Below are positions 7,194 to 15,335 of a stretch of DNA of 64,000 bases, piece after piece. Position 1 is the stretch's first letter, and each line of letters opens with the position of its first letter. The stretch comes from Streptomyces tirandamycinicus (GTDB lineage: Bacteria > Actinomycetota > Actinomycetes > Streptomycetales > Streptomycetaceae), in assembly GCF_003097515.1 (NCBI RefSeq), contig NZ_CP029188.1, forward strand, positions 2,413,501 to 2,477,500, read 5' to 3'. The position numbers and the translations under genes are program-made. Under the pieces are notes generated by a model. It saw only the letters and a list, made by a program, of their open reading frames with translations. It was not told the origin of the DNA and did not search any database.

Positions 7194-8411
7194 GTGGCAG
7201 CAGCCAGCGAACCGTTCCGTGATCTGGTGCGGCGTCATCGGGAACCGGCGGTCGTCCAGACGGTGCGATCCACCGCCGCCGCGGTCATCTCCTACGTCAT
7301 CGCCCTCCAGCTGAGCGGCGAGCCGGTACCCCTGACCGCACCGCTGACGGCGCTGCTCGTCGTCCAGGTCACGCTCTACTCGACGCTCACCACCGGTATC
7401 CGGCGGGTGAACTCGGTCGTGGCGGGCGTGCTGATCGCGATCGGTTTCAGCGCCCTGGTGGGACTGAGCTGGTGGAGCCTGGGCCTGGTGATCCTCGCCT
7501 CGCTGGTCATCGGGCGGTTCGTGAAGGTCGGCGAGTTCGTGCCCGAAGTGGCGATCAGCGCCATGCTCGTCCTCGGTGTGACGCAGGTGACGGAGACGGC
7601 CTGGGACCGGGTGCTGGAGACCCTGATCGGTGCTGTGGTGGGGCTGCTCTTCAACGTCCTCTTCGTACCGCCCGTCTGGGTGAGCGACGCCAGCGCGGCG
7701 ATCAACGACCTGTCGGGGCGGATGCGCGGCCTGCTGGCGCACATCGCCGAGGAACTCGGCCAGCACACCCCGGTGGCGCGGGCGGCCGCCAGGCTGCACG
7801 AGGCCCGCCGGCTCGACCACGACATCGTGCAGGTGGACGCGGCGCTGCGGCAGGCGGAGGAGAGCCTGCGGCTCAATCCACGGGTCAAGGAGCCGGTCCT
7901 CTCCCGGATCGTGCTCCGGACCGGGCTGGACACCCTGGAGATCTGCGCGGTGATCCTCCGGGTCTCCTGCCGGACGCTCACGGACCTGGCGAAGACACAG
8001 CCCACCGGCACCATCTTCTCGCCCGCCGCGACCAGGGGGCTGCAGGACCTGTTCGGTCATCTGTCGGATGCCATCGGGGCCTTCACCGCACTGATCACCA
8101 CCCAGATGTCCGTCACCGGTGCGGACGCCGAGGCCCGGCTCTCCGAGGAACTCGCCGAGGGCCACGCCTGCCGGGACCGCGTCGCCGCGATGCTCCTCGA
8201 CGACCTCCGCGACGACCAGCGGAACTGGCAGCTGCACGGGGCACTGCTGGCAGAGGCCGACCGGATCCTCGACGAACTGGATGTCGAGAAGCGGTCCGAA
8301 CGCCTCATCGAGGAACTCGACCGGCACACGCGCGAGCGTCTGACGCGCCGCAAGTGGCTCGACGACGTCAAGGTCCGGGTCCGCCGCGGCCTGGGGCGCA
8401 ACGAAGAGTGA
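7194..8411 (+). CDS. FUSC/aromatic acid exporter-like membrane protein
   Basis: A 405-residue protein of the FUSC (fusaric acid resistance / ArAE) type. The first about 160 residues hold five or six membrane helices (AAAVISYVIALQLSGE, ALLVVQVTLYSTLTTGIRR, VNSVVAGVLIAIGFSALVG, LLFNVLFVPP); the rest is a long, charged, helical cytoplasmic part with coiled-coil character (about 165-390). It is predicted to export aromatic or phenolic compounds, but the substrate is not known. Start: GTG at 7194 with AAGGGA about 10 nt upstream. The message would carry a remarkable purine-only repetitive leader. Confidence 0.83.
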   Translation: MAAASEPFRDLVRRHREPAVVQTVRSTAAAVISYVIALQLSGEPVPLTAPLTALLVVQVTLYSTLTTGIRRVNSVVAGVLIAIGFSALVGLSWWSLGLVILASLVIGRFVKVGEFVPEVAISAMLVLGVTQVTETAWDRVLETLIGAVVGLLFNVLFVPPVWVSDASAAINDLSGRMRGLLAHIAEELGQHTPVARAAARLHEARRLDHDIVQVDAALRQAEESLRLNPRVKEPVLSRIVLRTGLDTLEICAVILRVSCRTLTDLAKTQPTGTIFSPAATRGLQDLFGHLSDAIGAFTALITTQMSVTGADAEARLSEELAEGHACRDRVAAMLLDDLRDDQRNWQLHGALLAEADRILDELDVEKRSERLIEELDRHTRERLTRRKWLDDVKVRVRRGLGRNEE

Positions 8412-8537
8412 GGCCAGGGGTAGGCCGGGGCGAGCCGAGGCGCCGCGGCCTCCGTGGGTTCGGGACGCGCCGGGGCGGCCGCACCGGCACGGACGTGCGG
8501 TGCGGCCGCCATTGGCATGAGCGGCGCGGGCTCCGGC

Positions 8538-8711
8538 TCAGCGGCCGGACTTCCTCATTCGCTCACCGGCGTCGTGCGCGGCCTCCTGGGCCTTGCCCGC
8601 CATCTGCTCGCCACGGCCTTCGGCCTGCATCCCGCGGTCGCCCATGGCCTTGCCGGCGCTTTCCTTCATCTTGCCCTTGGCCTGCTTCGCCTTGGCCTTT
8701 GCCTTGCCCAT
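8538..8711 (-). CDS. CsbD-family stress protein
   Basis: A 57-residue, highly charged protein of the CsbD family, known in other bacteria as a general-stress (SigB-type) protein of unknown activity. The Lys/Ala-rich start MGKAKAKAKQAKGKMKESAG and a second EGRGEQMAGKAQEAA half show the internal duplication typical of the family. Start: ATG at 8711 preceded by GGGA about 10 nt upstream; a longer frame upstream has no family similarity. It stands alone between the FUSC gene (convergent) and a small proline-rich open frame. Confidence 0.85.
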   Translation of the reverse strand: MGKAKAKAKQAKGKMKESAGKAMGDRGMQAEGRGEQMAGKAQEAAHDAGERMRKSGR

Positions 8712-8821
8712 GTCGGTTGTCCCTTCGGAGTGGGGGGTGGACTGGCACATCCACCTTGCGCTCCTCACGCAGGGTCCGCAATCGGTGACGCTCGGCACAG
8801 GGGCGGACGAGGGACCGGGCA

Positions 8822-8983
8822 TCAGTCCGGCGGCTCCGGCGCCGGGTGGGTGCCCGGTTCGGGATCGGTGGGCGGGGCCGAGCCGGGCGACGGCGCGGAC
8901 GGGCGGGGATCCCGGGGTACGGGATCGGGGCCGCTCGGCACCGGTTCGGGCCCGTCCGGGGGCGGTTCCTTCGAGTTGGTCAT
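8822..8983 (-). CDS. Small proline-rich hypothetical protein
   Basis: A possible 53-residue protein starting MTNSKEPPPDGPEPV. Nearly half of it is Pro, Gly, Ser and acidic residues in a repeating P-D-P pattern, which suggests a disordered peptide if it is made. I recognise no family. Longer starts upstream exist (ATG at 9046), but the shorter start reads more like a normal N-terminus. G+C-rich DNA easily yields such frames by chance, so this call is weak. Confidence 0.3.
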   Translation of the reverse strand: MTNSKEPPPDGPEPVPSGPDPVPRDPRPSAPSPGSAPPTDPEPGTHPAPEPPD

Positions 8984-9159
8984 GACTGCGCCTTCCGGGT
9001 CCTGCGGATCCTTCGCACAGCCGGGTACCCGTACGGAGCGGGGCATACGCGCTTCGGCCGCACCGTCGCACTGTGCCGCCGCGGCCCCGTCGCCGCCCAG
9101 CCGCCCTGCCGCCCTGCCGGAGACCGCCGGACGAGCCGAACGGCCCGACTGCCGGCGTG

Positions 9160-9696
9160 TCAGCCCTCGGCCGCCGCCCGGTGGCCCTTCGACAGCTCCA
9201 GGTACATCGCGGCGTTGAGTCTGACGCCCTCGCGCTCCTCGTCCGTCAGCTCCCGCTTGATCCTGGCCGGGACCCCGGCGACGAGGGAGCCCGGCGGCAC
9301 GCGCATGCCCTGCGTTACGAGTGCCTGCGCCGCCACGAGGGACCCGGCGCCGATGTGGGCGCCGTTGAGGACGGTGGCGCCCATGCCGACGAGCACGTCG
9401 TCCTCGACGGTGCAGCCGTGGATCACGGCGTTGTGGCCCACGGAGACGCGTTCGCCGATGGTCACGGGGAAGCCGGGGTCGACGTGGACGGTGCAGTTGT
9501 CCTGGATGTTGCTGTCGGCGCCGACGACGATCGGGCCGCAGTCGGCGCGCAGCACGGTGTGGTACCAGACGCTCGCGCCGGCCGCCATGGTGACGTCGCC
9601 GATCACGACGGACGTGGGCGCGGTGAACGCCTCCGGGGAGATCCGCGGCTCCTTGCCGCCGACCGCCGAGATCATTGCCCGCTCATGCTCCGCCAT
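9160..9696 (-). CDS. Gamma-class carbonic anhydrase family protein
   Basis: A 178-residue hexapeptide-repeat protein of the gamma-carbonic anhydrase/YrdA/PaaY group. The metal-ligand histidines occur in the usual order: DNCTVHVDPG, then SVGHNAVIHGC (two His five residues apart). The active-site segment GASVWYHTVLRAD near 40-52 is also present. Many members are zinc or iron proteins with no proven hydratase activity, so the activity is inferred. Start: ATG at 9696. It is followed downstream only by small genes, and a strong hairpin lies between it and the upstream thioesterase gene. Confidence 0.88.
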   Translation of the reverse strand: MAEHERAMISAVGGKEPRISPEAFTAPTSVVIGDVTMAAGASVWYHTVLRADCGPIVVGADSNIQDNCTVHVDPGFPVTIGERVSVGHNAVIHGCTVEDDVLVGMGATVLNGAHIGAGSLVAAQALVTQGMRVPPGSLVAGVPARIKRELTDEEREGVRLNAAMYLELSKGHRAAAEG

Positions 9697-9810
9697 CGCC
9701 CTCTCCTCACCCCAGCCGCCGTGCCGCCCTCAGGTGCACCGTAGGCGATCCCACGGCGGGACCGTCCGCCGGGGTGATCGCCGCTGCACGGGGGACGCGG
9801 CGCGTGCCCC

Positions 9811-9855
9811 GGTCTGCCCGGCGTGCGCCCCCCGGCGGCGCACGCCGGGCAGACC
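9811..9855. terminator. 19-bp perfect hairpin, likely transcription terminator
   Basis: Arms 9811-9829 (GGTCTGCCCGGCGTGCGCC) and 9837-9855 are exactly complementary, with a 7-nt loop. No T tract follows, which is common for actinobacterial terminators. It lies downstream of the thioesterase gene and upstream of the carbonic anhydrase gene, both read leftward. Confidence 0.65.
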
Positions 9856-9888
9856 GTCCGAAGCGAGAGCCGTCCGAAGCGAGAGCCG
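9855..9888. repeat. 16-bp direct repeat beside the hairpin
   Basis: GTCCGAAGCGAGAGCC occurs twice in direct succession at about 9856 and 9872, directly after the right arm of the hairpin. Confidence 0.6.
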
Positions 9889-9946
9889 TCCCGGCATGCC
9901 CGGCGGCCGGCACGGGGACGGTTCCGGACCGACGCCCGCGGGCGGG

Positions 9947-10402
9947 TCAGCCGTTCGGGCGCAGAGTCCAGACGACAGTCATCTCACCGGTCACCGCGTC
10001 GTCGGACTCGCGGGTGATGTGGACGGCCACGGGGAACTCGGGGCGCCCCCCGGCGTCCAGTTCCGCGAGGACCTCCGCCGCGGGGCGCCCGAGGGTCGCG
10101 GTGGCGGTGACGACGCCCTTGGCGAGTTTCCGGTAGGCGATCTCGGCCTTCACCGCGAGCGGAACGGCCCGGGACAGCTGCTCACCGAAGGCGGCGAGCA
10201 CGATCGCGCCGCTGGCGGACTCGGCCAGCGTGAACATCGCACCGGCGTGCGGCCCACCCACGTGGTTGTGGTAGTCGGCCTGGTCCGGCAACCGGACGAC
10301 GGCACGCTCGGCGGAGGTCTCCAGGAACTCCAGGTTCAGGGTCCTGGCCATCGGGACCGTGGCGGCGAGCAGCTCGCCCACGGACATCTGGTCTGCACTC
10401 AT
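9947..10402 (-). CDS. PaaI/DUF4442-type hotdog thioesterase
   Basis: A 151-residue single hotdog-fold domain, probably hydrolysing an acyl-CoA. HNHVGGPHAGAMFTLAESASGA (about residues 45-66) matches the family's active-site loop and central helix, followed by the KAEIAYRKLAKG strand (about 85-96). Start: ATG at 10402; the frame extends further upstream without similarity. It is divergent from a membrane-anchored protein gene 95 nt away. The substrate is not predictable. Confidence 0.83.
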   Translation of the reverse strand: MSADQMSVGELLAATVPMARTLNLEFLETSAERAVVRLPDQADYHNHVGGPHAGAMFTLAESASGAIVLAAFGEQLSRAVPLAVKAEIAYRKLAKGVVTATATLGRPAAEVLAELDAGGRPEFPVAVHITRESDDAVTGEMTVVWTLRPNG

Positions 10403-10497
10403 GGGACCGGATGTTACCCACGAGTAGCACGACTTGGCCATCCCCTCGTCAGGGGCGGACGGACCACCGGGCACCGGCACCTCTATGGTTGCTCGCC

Positions 10498-11574
10498 ATG
10501 TGGCCAGGACAGCAGCCGCCCGGGGGCGAGCAGAACCCGCAGGACCGGAATCCGCAGGACCAGAACCCTTACAGGCAGCCGGGGTACCAGCAGCCGAACC
10601 CCTACCAGCAACCGGGCTACCCGCAGCAGCCCGGCCATCACCAGCAACCCGGCCATCACCAGCAGCCGGCCCACCCGCAGGCCGGTCATCACTACCCCGG
10701 CCCGTACCAGCAGCCGACCGCGCCGCAGTACGGCGTCCCCGGACCGCCGCAGCCCGGCGGTCCCTCCCCGGACCGGAAGAAGACGGTCGCCGTCGCGATC
10801 GTCGCCGCCACCGCCGTGGTCGCCGCTGCCGTGATCACCGGCGTCCTGGTACTGCGGGACGACGGCGAGGACCCGAACGCGGCCGACCGGGACAAGCCGG
10901 CCGGCTCGTCGTCGCAGCCCGCCGAGGCCTCCTCCCCCGCCGCCAACCCGCGCGACGGCTCCGGCGCCGCCGAGCCGGCGATCCCGGGCTGGAAGGTCGT
11001 CACCAACCCCAAGCACGGAACGCAGTTCGACGTGCCGGAGGGCTGGGAGGTCGCCGGCACCGGCGTGGCCACCGGCTTCGAGGACGAGAAGAAGGGCGAC
11101 GGTTCGCCCGTGGTCATGATGACCGCCCCGGCCTACTTCAAGAGCAAGTGGTGCTCGGTCGACTCCGACCTCGACGGCCGGGTGGAGGACTCCGGGCTGG
11201 GCGCGACCGGCACCAAGGGTGGCCAGGGCGCCAGGAACACCGCCGAAGCCGCGTACAACGAGGCGGGCAACTGGGTCTGGGCCGCGTACGCGCAGACGGA
11301 GCCGAAGGGGACGGTCAAGGTCACCGAGGCGAAGCCGTACACGACCGCGTCGGGGCTCAGCGGCCATGTCTCGACGGCGACCGCGATCGGGGTGAAGAAG
11401 GACGGCAAGTGCGACAGCGACGGCAAGGCGATCGCCTTCTCCTTCAAGAACGCCAAGGGTGACTTCGCCTCCTGGGTGCTCTACGCGGCCAAGGGCGTCG
11501 ACGGGGAGATCCCGGACACGACGATCCGGCGGATCCTGGGCACCGTCCGGCTGGCGGAGGTCCCGTCGTCCTGA
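10498..11574 (+). CDS. Membrane-anchored extracellular protein with PQ-rich cytoplasmic head
   Basis: A 358-residue protein of a kind common in Streptomyces but of unknown function. Residues 1-95 are a low-complexity Gln/Pro/Tyr/Gly-rich cytoplasmic part with repeats QQPGYPQQPGHHQQPGHH. Residues about 98-118 form one membrane helix (VAVAIVAATAVVAAAVITGV), and residues about 160-358 are a folded extracellular domain (IPGWKVVTNPKHGTQFDVPEGWEV) with a Cys pair (KWCS and GKCDS). Start: ATG at 10498. The architecture resembles secreted domains I remember as DUF8017, but I cannot verify that name here. The substrate-binding or signalling role is unknown. Confidence 0.8.
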   Translation: MWPGQQPPGGEQNPQDRNPQDQNPYRQPGYQQPNPYQQPGYPQQPGHHQQPGHHQQPAHPQAGHHYPGPYQQPTAPQYGVPGPPQPGGPSPDRKKTVAVAIVAATAVVAAAVITGVLVLRDDGEDPNAADRDKPAGSSSQPAEASSPAANPRDGSGAAEPAIPGWKVVTNPKHGTQFDVPEGWEVAGTGVATGFEDEKKGDGSPVVMMTAPAYFKSKWCSVDSDLDGRVEDSGLGATGTKGGQGARNTAEAAYNEAGNWVWAAYAQTEPKGTVKVTEAKPYTTASGLSGHVSTATAIGVKKDGKCDSDGKAIAFSFKNAKGDFASWVLYAAKGVDGEIPDTTIRRILGTVRLAEVPSS

Positions 11575-11634
11575 GACCGGCCCTGCGGGCGGACTGCGAC
11601 ACCGCCGGTAGACAGGCGACGTGGCGGCACCACA

Positions 11635-11745
11635 GCTCGGCAGGCGGGGTCACGGCACCGCCGGTCGCCGGGAGGGGTCACGGGACCGCCGGCCGGCAGG
11701 CGGGTGACGGCACCGCAGGGCGCCAGGCGCGGGTGGCGGCGAAAC
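11635..11745. repeat. Diverged short repeats downstream of the anchored protein gene
   Basis: Variants of the string GGCAGGCGGGTCACGGCACCGCCGG recur about three times in poor register. No gene is supported between 11575 and 11785. Confidence 0.45.
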
Positions 11746-11785
11746 CGGTTTGGCAGGCGGGGGCGGCTGCGGCGATAGTCCCCGG

Positions 11786-13093
11786 GTGACTTCCCGTACG
11801 CCGCTCCTCCGCCGCCGTCCCGAATGGGCCGGCCGCAACTACTCCCTGCTGACCGCCGCCGCGGTCGTCACCAACCTCGGCTCGCACGGCGCCCTGATCG
11901 CCGCGGCGTTCGCGGTGCTGGAGTCCGGCGGCGACGGCGGCGACGTGGGCCTCGTCGCGACGGCCCGCACCCTCCCGCTGGTGCTGTTCCTGCTCATCGG
12001 AGGGGCGATCGCCGACCGGCTGCCGCGGCACCGCGTGATGGTGGCCGCCAACGCCCTCAACTGCGTGTCCCAGGCGGCCTTCGCCGCACTGGTGCTGGCG
12101 GGCGATCCGCAGCTGTGGCAGATGATGCTGCTCACCGCGCTGTGCGGCATCGGGCAGGCGTTCTTCAACCCCGCCGCCGAGGGCATGCTGATGTCCAGCG
12201 TCGACGGGGAGCAGGCCGGCCGGGCGTTCGCGCTCTTCCGGATGGCCATGCACGGCGCGGGCATCGGCGGCGCGGCGCTCGGCGGGGCCATGATCGCCGC
12301 GGTCGGCCCCGGCTGGGTGCTCGCCGTCGACGCCGCCGCCTTCGCGGTCGCCGGTGCGCTCCGGGCGTTCCTCGACGTCGGTCACATTCCGGCTCGGCCC
12401 CCGGGCGGGGGGCTGCTCGCCGACCTGCGGGACGGCTGGAAGGAGGTCACGGGCCGCCCCTGGCTGTGGTCGATCGTGGCGCAGTTCTCGGTGGTGGTCG
12501 CGGTCGTCGGTGCCGCCGACGCCGTGTACGGGCCGCTGGTCGCCGAGGAGTCGCTGGGCGGAGCCCGCCCGTGGGGTCTGGCCCTCGCCGCGTTCGGCGC
12601 CGGCACGCTCGGCGGGGCGCTGCTGATGATGCGCTGGAAGCCCCGCCGGCTGCTGTTCGTCGGCACGCTGTGCGTGTTCCCGCTGGCGCTGCCGTCGGCG
12701 GCGCTGGCCGTCCCGGTGCAGATCGGCGTGCTGATCGCGGTGATGTTCGTCAGCGGTGTCGCGATCGAGGTGTTCGGCGTGGCCTGGATGACCGCACTGC
12801 ACCAGGAGATCCCGGAGGAGAAGCTGTCCAGGGTCTCCGCGTACGACTGGTTCGGTTCGACCGCGATGCTGCCGCTGTCGACGGCTCTGGCGGGCCCGGC
12901 GGAGAGTCTCTTCGGCCGCCAGACGGCCCTGTGGGGCTGCGCGGCGCTGATCGTCGTGGTGACGGCGCTGGTGCTGCTGGTCCCGGACGTACGGAATCTG
13001 ACGCGCCGTACGAGGCACGTGGCCGCGCGTGGACCGGCCCCGGCCCCGGCCGCCGGCGCGGCGACCGACCTCCAGCCGCGGGAGACCCCCTGA
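11786..13093 (+). CDS. MFS transporter
   Basis: A 435-residue major facilitator with about twelve membrane helices. It resembles the drug-efflux/enterobactin-exporter-like MFS subgroup: GGAIADRLPRHRVMVAANAL (about 72-91) is the loop 2-3 motif with the conserved GxxxDRxxR pattern. ALCGIGQAFFNPAAEGMLMSSV (about 119-140) is typical of MFS_3/EntS-like exporters. The substrate is unknown. Start: GTG at 11786, where the frame begins MTSRTPLLRRRPEWAGRNYSLL, a normal cytoplasmic N-terminus. The Ala/Pro-rich C-terminal tail after residue 415 is low complexity. Confidence 0.86.
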   Translation: MTSRTPLLRRRPEWAGRNYSLLTAAAVVTNLGSHGALIAAAFAVLESGGDGGDVGLVATARTLPLVLFLLIGGAIADRLPRHRVMVAANALNCVSQAAFAALVLAGDPQLWQMMLLTALCGIGQAFFNPAAEGMLMSSVDGEQAGRAFALFRMAMHGAGIGGAALGGAMIAAVGPGWVLAVDAAAFAVAGALRAFLDVGHIPARPPGGGLLADLRDGWKEVTGRPWLWSIVAQFSVVVAVVGAADAVYGPLVAEESLGGARPWGLALAAFGAGTLGGALLMMRWKPRRLLFVGTLCVFPLALPSAALAVPVQIGVLIAVMFVSGVAIEVFGVAWMTALHQEIPEEKLSRVSAYDWFGSTAMLPLSTALAGPAESLFGRQTALWGCAALIVVVTALVLLVPDVRNLTRRTRHVAARGPAPAPAAGAATDLQPRETP

Positions 13094-13242
13094 CCCCCTG
13101 CTCTGTGCACTGTCCCGCCCGGGACTTCGCGCTGCCCCGCCCGGGACTCGGCCCTGTCCCGACGCCTCTCGGGGCAGTCGGGACCCTGCCCTTGGCGACG
13201 CGGCCCCGGCCCGCCGGCACGCCCCGGACGCCCGGCGCCGCG

Positions 13243-13277
13243 GCCCGATCGGCGCCGCGGCCCGATCGGCACGGCTC
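13243..13277. repeat. 17-bp direct repeat
   Basis: GCCGCGGCCCGATCGGC occurs twice in succession near 13238-13272, in the 188-nt gap between the convergent MFS and spermidine-synthase-like genes. Confidence 0.55.
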
Positions 13278-13281
13278 GGCG

Positions 13282-14127
13282 TCAGCCGATGCCGAACGAG
13301 CCCTCCGGCGGCTCGGGGGAACCGGTCGCGTCCTCGTCGCCCACCGGCCGGGCACCGCCCATGAAGCGCCGCAGACCGTCGCCGTACTCCACCCGGGCCG
13401 GGAAGACGTCGGACGCCGTCCGGCGCGCGAGTCCGACGACGTCGATGGGGGTGTGCGAGGCCAGCAGGACCGCGTTGCCGAAACGGCGTCCGCGCAGCAC
13501 GCCCGGCTCGGCGATCAGGGCGAGCTCCGGGAACACGGCCGCGAAGGTGGCCAGTTGCGAGCGCAGGAAGGCGAACGGGGCGCTGTCGGCGAGATTCGCC
13601 GCGTAGACCCCTCCGGGGCGGAGGGCACGGTCGGCGGCCCCGGCGTACTCCCGGGAGGTGAGGTGCGCCGGGACGCGCGAGCCTCCGAACACATCGGCGA
13701 TCAGCACATCGGCCGAGTCCTCGGGCGCCCGCTCAAGCCAGGCACGCGCGTCCTCCGCGTGCACGGTTATCCCCGAGCCGGACGGCAGTGGCAGCCGCTC
13801 GGCGACGAGTGACAGCAGACCGCGGTCGGCCTCCACCACGTCCTGCCGTGAGCCGGGGCGGGTGGCCGCGACATAGCGGGGCAGGGTGAGAGCCCCGCCG
13901 CCGAGGTGCAGGACGTCGAGCGGCTCGCTCTCCTCCGCCCTGCCGTCGAGGACGTGGGCGAGCCGCCGGGCGTACTCGAACTCCAGATGCGTGGGGTCGT
14001 CCAGGTCGACGTACGACTGCGGAGCTCCCTCCACGGTGAGCAGCCAGGCCCGGGGCCGGTCGATGTCGGGCAGGAGCCTGGCGGTTCCGTGGTCCACGGC
14101 GCGCTCGACGGGAATGGGGTCGTCCAC
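13282..14127 (-). CDS. Spermidine-synthase-like methyltransferase-fold protein
   Basis: A 281-residue Rossmann-fold protein resembling the SpeE-type aminopropyltransferase family. The nucleotide-binding motif is DVLHLGGGALTLPRYV (about residues 72-87), an acidic residue ends the second strand (DVVEADRGLL, about 97-106), and the DSADVLIADVFGGSRVPAHL segment (about 135-154) corresponds to the catalytic Asp region. Lacking N-terminal beta-strands, these stand-alone domains are common in actinobacteria and are often not true spermidine synthases, so the activity is open. Start: GTG at 14127; upstream in-frame sequence is repeat-derived. Confidence 0.8.
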   Translation of the reverse strand: MDDPIPVERAVDHGTARLLPDIDRPRAWLLTVEGAPQSYVDLDDPTHLEFEYARRLAHVLDGRAEESEPLDVLHLGGGALTLPRYVAATRPGSRQDVVEADRGLLSLVAERLPLPSGSGITVHAEDARAWLERAPEDSADVLIADVFGGSRVPAHLTSREYAGAADRALRPGGVYAANLADSAPFAFLRSQLATFAAVFPELALIAEPGVLRGRRFGNAVLLASHTPIDVVGLARRTASDVFPARVEYGDGLRRFMGGARPVGDEDATGSPEPPEGSFGIG

Positions 14128-14164
14128 CTGCCCATTGTCCGCCCCCGGGCGGGACGGCGAACGG

Positions 14165-14245
14165 CGGGGAGGCCCCGGGGCCGGAACCGGAGCAGGAACC
14201 AGGGCCGGTACCAGGGCCGGAACCGGAGCAGGAACCGGCCTCAGA
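14165..14245. repeat. Short AACCGGAGC/AACCAGGGC tandem repeats
   Basis: The unit GGCCGGAACCGGAGCAGGAAC and a shorter variant recur about three times upstream of the spermidine-synthase-like gene. No gene lies in 14128-14363. Confidence 0.6.
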
Positions 14246-14308
14246 AGACCGGCGGCGCATCGGCCCGGACCGGCGGAATGGCCCGTACCGCGGCGCCCCG
14301 GCCCGGAG

Positions 14309-14422
14309 CGGCAGAACCGCCCGCACGGCGTCCGCGTGGGCGACGGCCTGGGCGCGCCCGGGCTCAGACCGGCAGAACCGCCCGCACGGCGTCCGCGTGG
14401 GCGACGGCCTGGGCGCGCCCGG
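14309..14422. repeat. 61-bp tandem duplication of the patatin gene 3' end
   Basis: A 53-bp sequence starting CGGCAGAACCGCCCGCACGG occurs exactly at 14309-14361 and again at 14370-14422. The second copy is the coding end of the patatin gene (stop at 14364-14366). The first lies beyond the stop, so the gene's end has been duplicated downstream with no visible divergence, which implies a recent event. Confidence 0.85.
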
Positions 14423-15269
14423 CGCGCGCGGAGGGCGCCCGGCGCGCGGGGTCCAGGACGTTGCGCCCGAAGGCCCTCCGGGCCGCGCGGTCCGGGGTGA
14501 TCAGCACGACGCGGGCTCCGGCGGCGGCGAGCCGGGACGCCTGGGCTCGGGCGGACGGCACGGGTCCACCACCGACGGAGATGGGCGCGACGATGACCAC
14601 CGTGCCGTATCCGGCCGCGAGGTCCGCGTTCGTGGACGAGCGCACCCCGCCGTCGATGAAGCGGCGCCCGTCGATGGTGACGGGCGGCCAGACTCCGGGA
14701 ACGGCGCAACTGGCGCCGACGGCGTCGAGCAGCCCCACCCCACTGCTCCGGTCGAACGCGCGGAGCCGTCCGGTGACGGCGTCCACCGCGGTGACGACGA
14801 GGCGGCGCGCCGGCGGCCAATCGTGGGTGAGGAGCCGTGCGGCGAAGACGGCGCGGCGGGCCTCCTCGGGCTCGGTGCGGGCGGACAGCGCGAGGCGTCC
14901 CATGCGCGCGCCGTACGCCTCGGCGTCGCGGGAACGGAGCACCCCCCAGACGTAGCGGGCGAGCACGGTGGGGCCCATTCCGGCGGGTACCTCGCCCTCG
15001 GGATCCGCGAGCTGACGCTCATACAGCTCCGGAAGGGTGAGCAGCCCCGAGGAGAGCTGGGCGCCGACCACGGATCCCGCCGACGTGCCGACGATCAGAT
15101 CGGCCCCGGAGACATCCGCCCCGGCCTCGGCGAGGCCGTGCAGGATGCCGACCTCCCAGCCGATGCCCGCGAGCCCGCCGCCCCCGAGCACCAGGGCGGT
15201 TCCCCGGTGCCCCGACGCCCCGTCCCCGTCCGTTCCCGTGTCCACGCCCGCGTGATCCATGTCCGCCAT
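14364..15269 (-). CDS. Patatin-like phospholipase
   Basis: A 301-residue patatin-domain serine lipase. The oxyanion motif GGGGLAG is at about 29-35, the nucleophile GTSAGS (Ser in GxSxG) at about 61-66, and the Asp of the dyad in FIDGGV at about 204-209. It would deacylate lipids in the cytosol or at the membrane. Start: ATG at 15269, beginning MADMDHAGVDTG. The C-terminal 25 residues are Ala/Arg-rich and encoded by the DNA that is duplicated directly beyond the stop codon. It follows tuf3 on the same strand but is separated from it by a hairpin, so it is probably transcribed apart. Confidence 0.86.
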   Translation of the reverse strand: MADMDHAGVDTGTDGDGASGHRGTALVLGGGGLAGIGWEVGILHGLAEAGADVSGADLIVGTSAGSVVGAQLSSGLLTLPELYERQLADPEGEVPAGMGPTVLARYVWGVLRSRDAEAYGARMGRLALSARTEPEEARRAVFAARLLTHDWPPARRLVVTAVDAVTGRLRAFDRSSGVGLLDAVGASCAVPGVWPPVTIDGRRFIDGGVRSSTNADLAAGYGTVVIVAPISVGGGPVPSARAQASRLAAAGARVVLITPDRAARRAFGRNVLDPARRAPSARAGRAQAVAHADAVRAVLPV

Positions 15270-15294
15270 GGATGCAGTGTGACGTGTACGGGGC

Positions 15295-15329
15295 GGTTTC
15301 GCCGCCCGCGGTGGGCGGGCGGCGGAACC
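15295..15329 (-). terminator. Hairpin terminator after tuf3
   Basis: Arms 15295-15309 and 15315-15329 pair at 14 of 15 positions around a 5-nt loop, directly downstream of the tuf3 stop (15336) and upstream of the patatin start. A terminator role is inferred from position and stability. Confidence 0.6.
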
Positions 15330-15335
15330 CCCGGG

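Noticed and set aside
5067..8327. 1,086-codon open frame antisense to the EamA and FUSC genes
   Set aside because: Same G+C-bias shadow; composition is not protein-like and it runs over several real genes.
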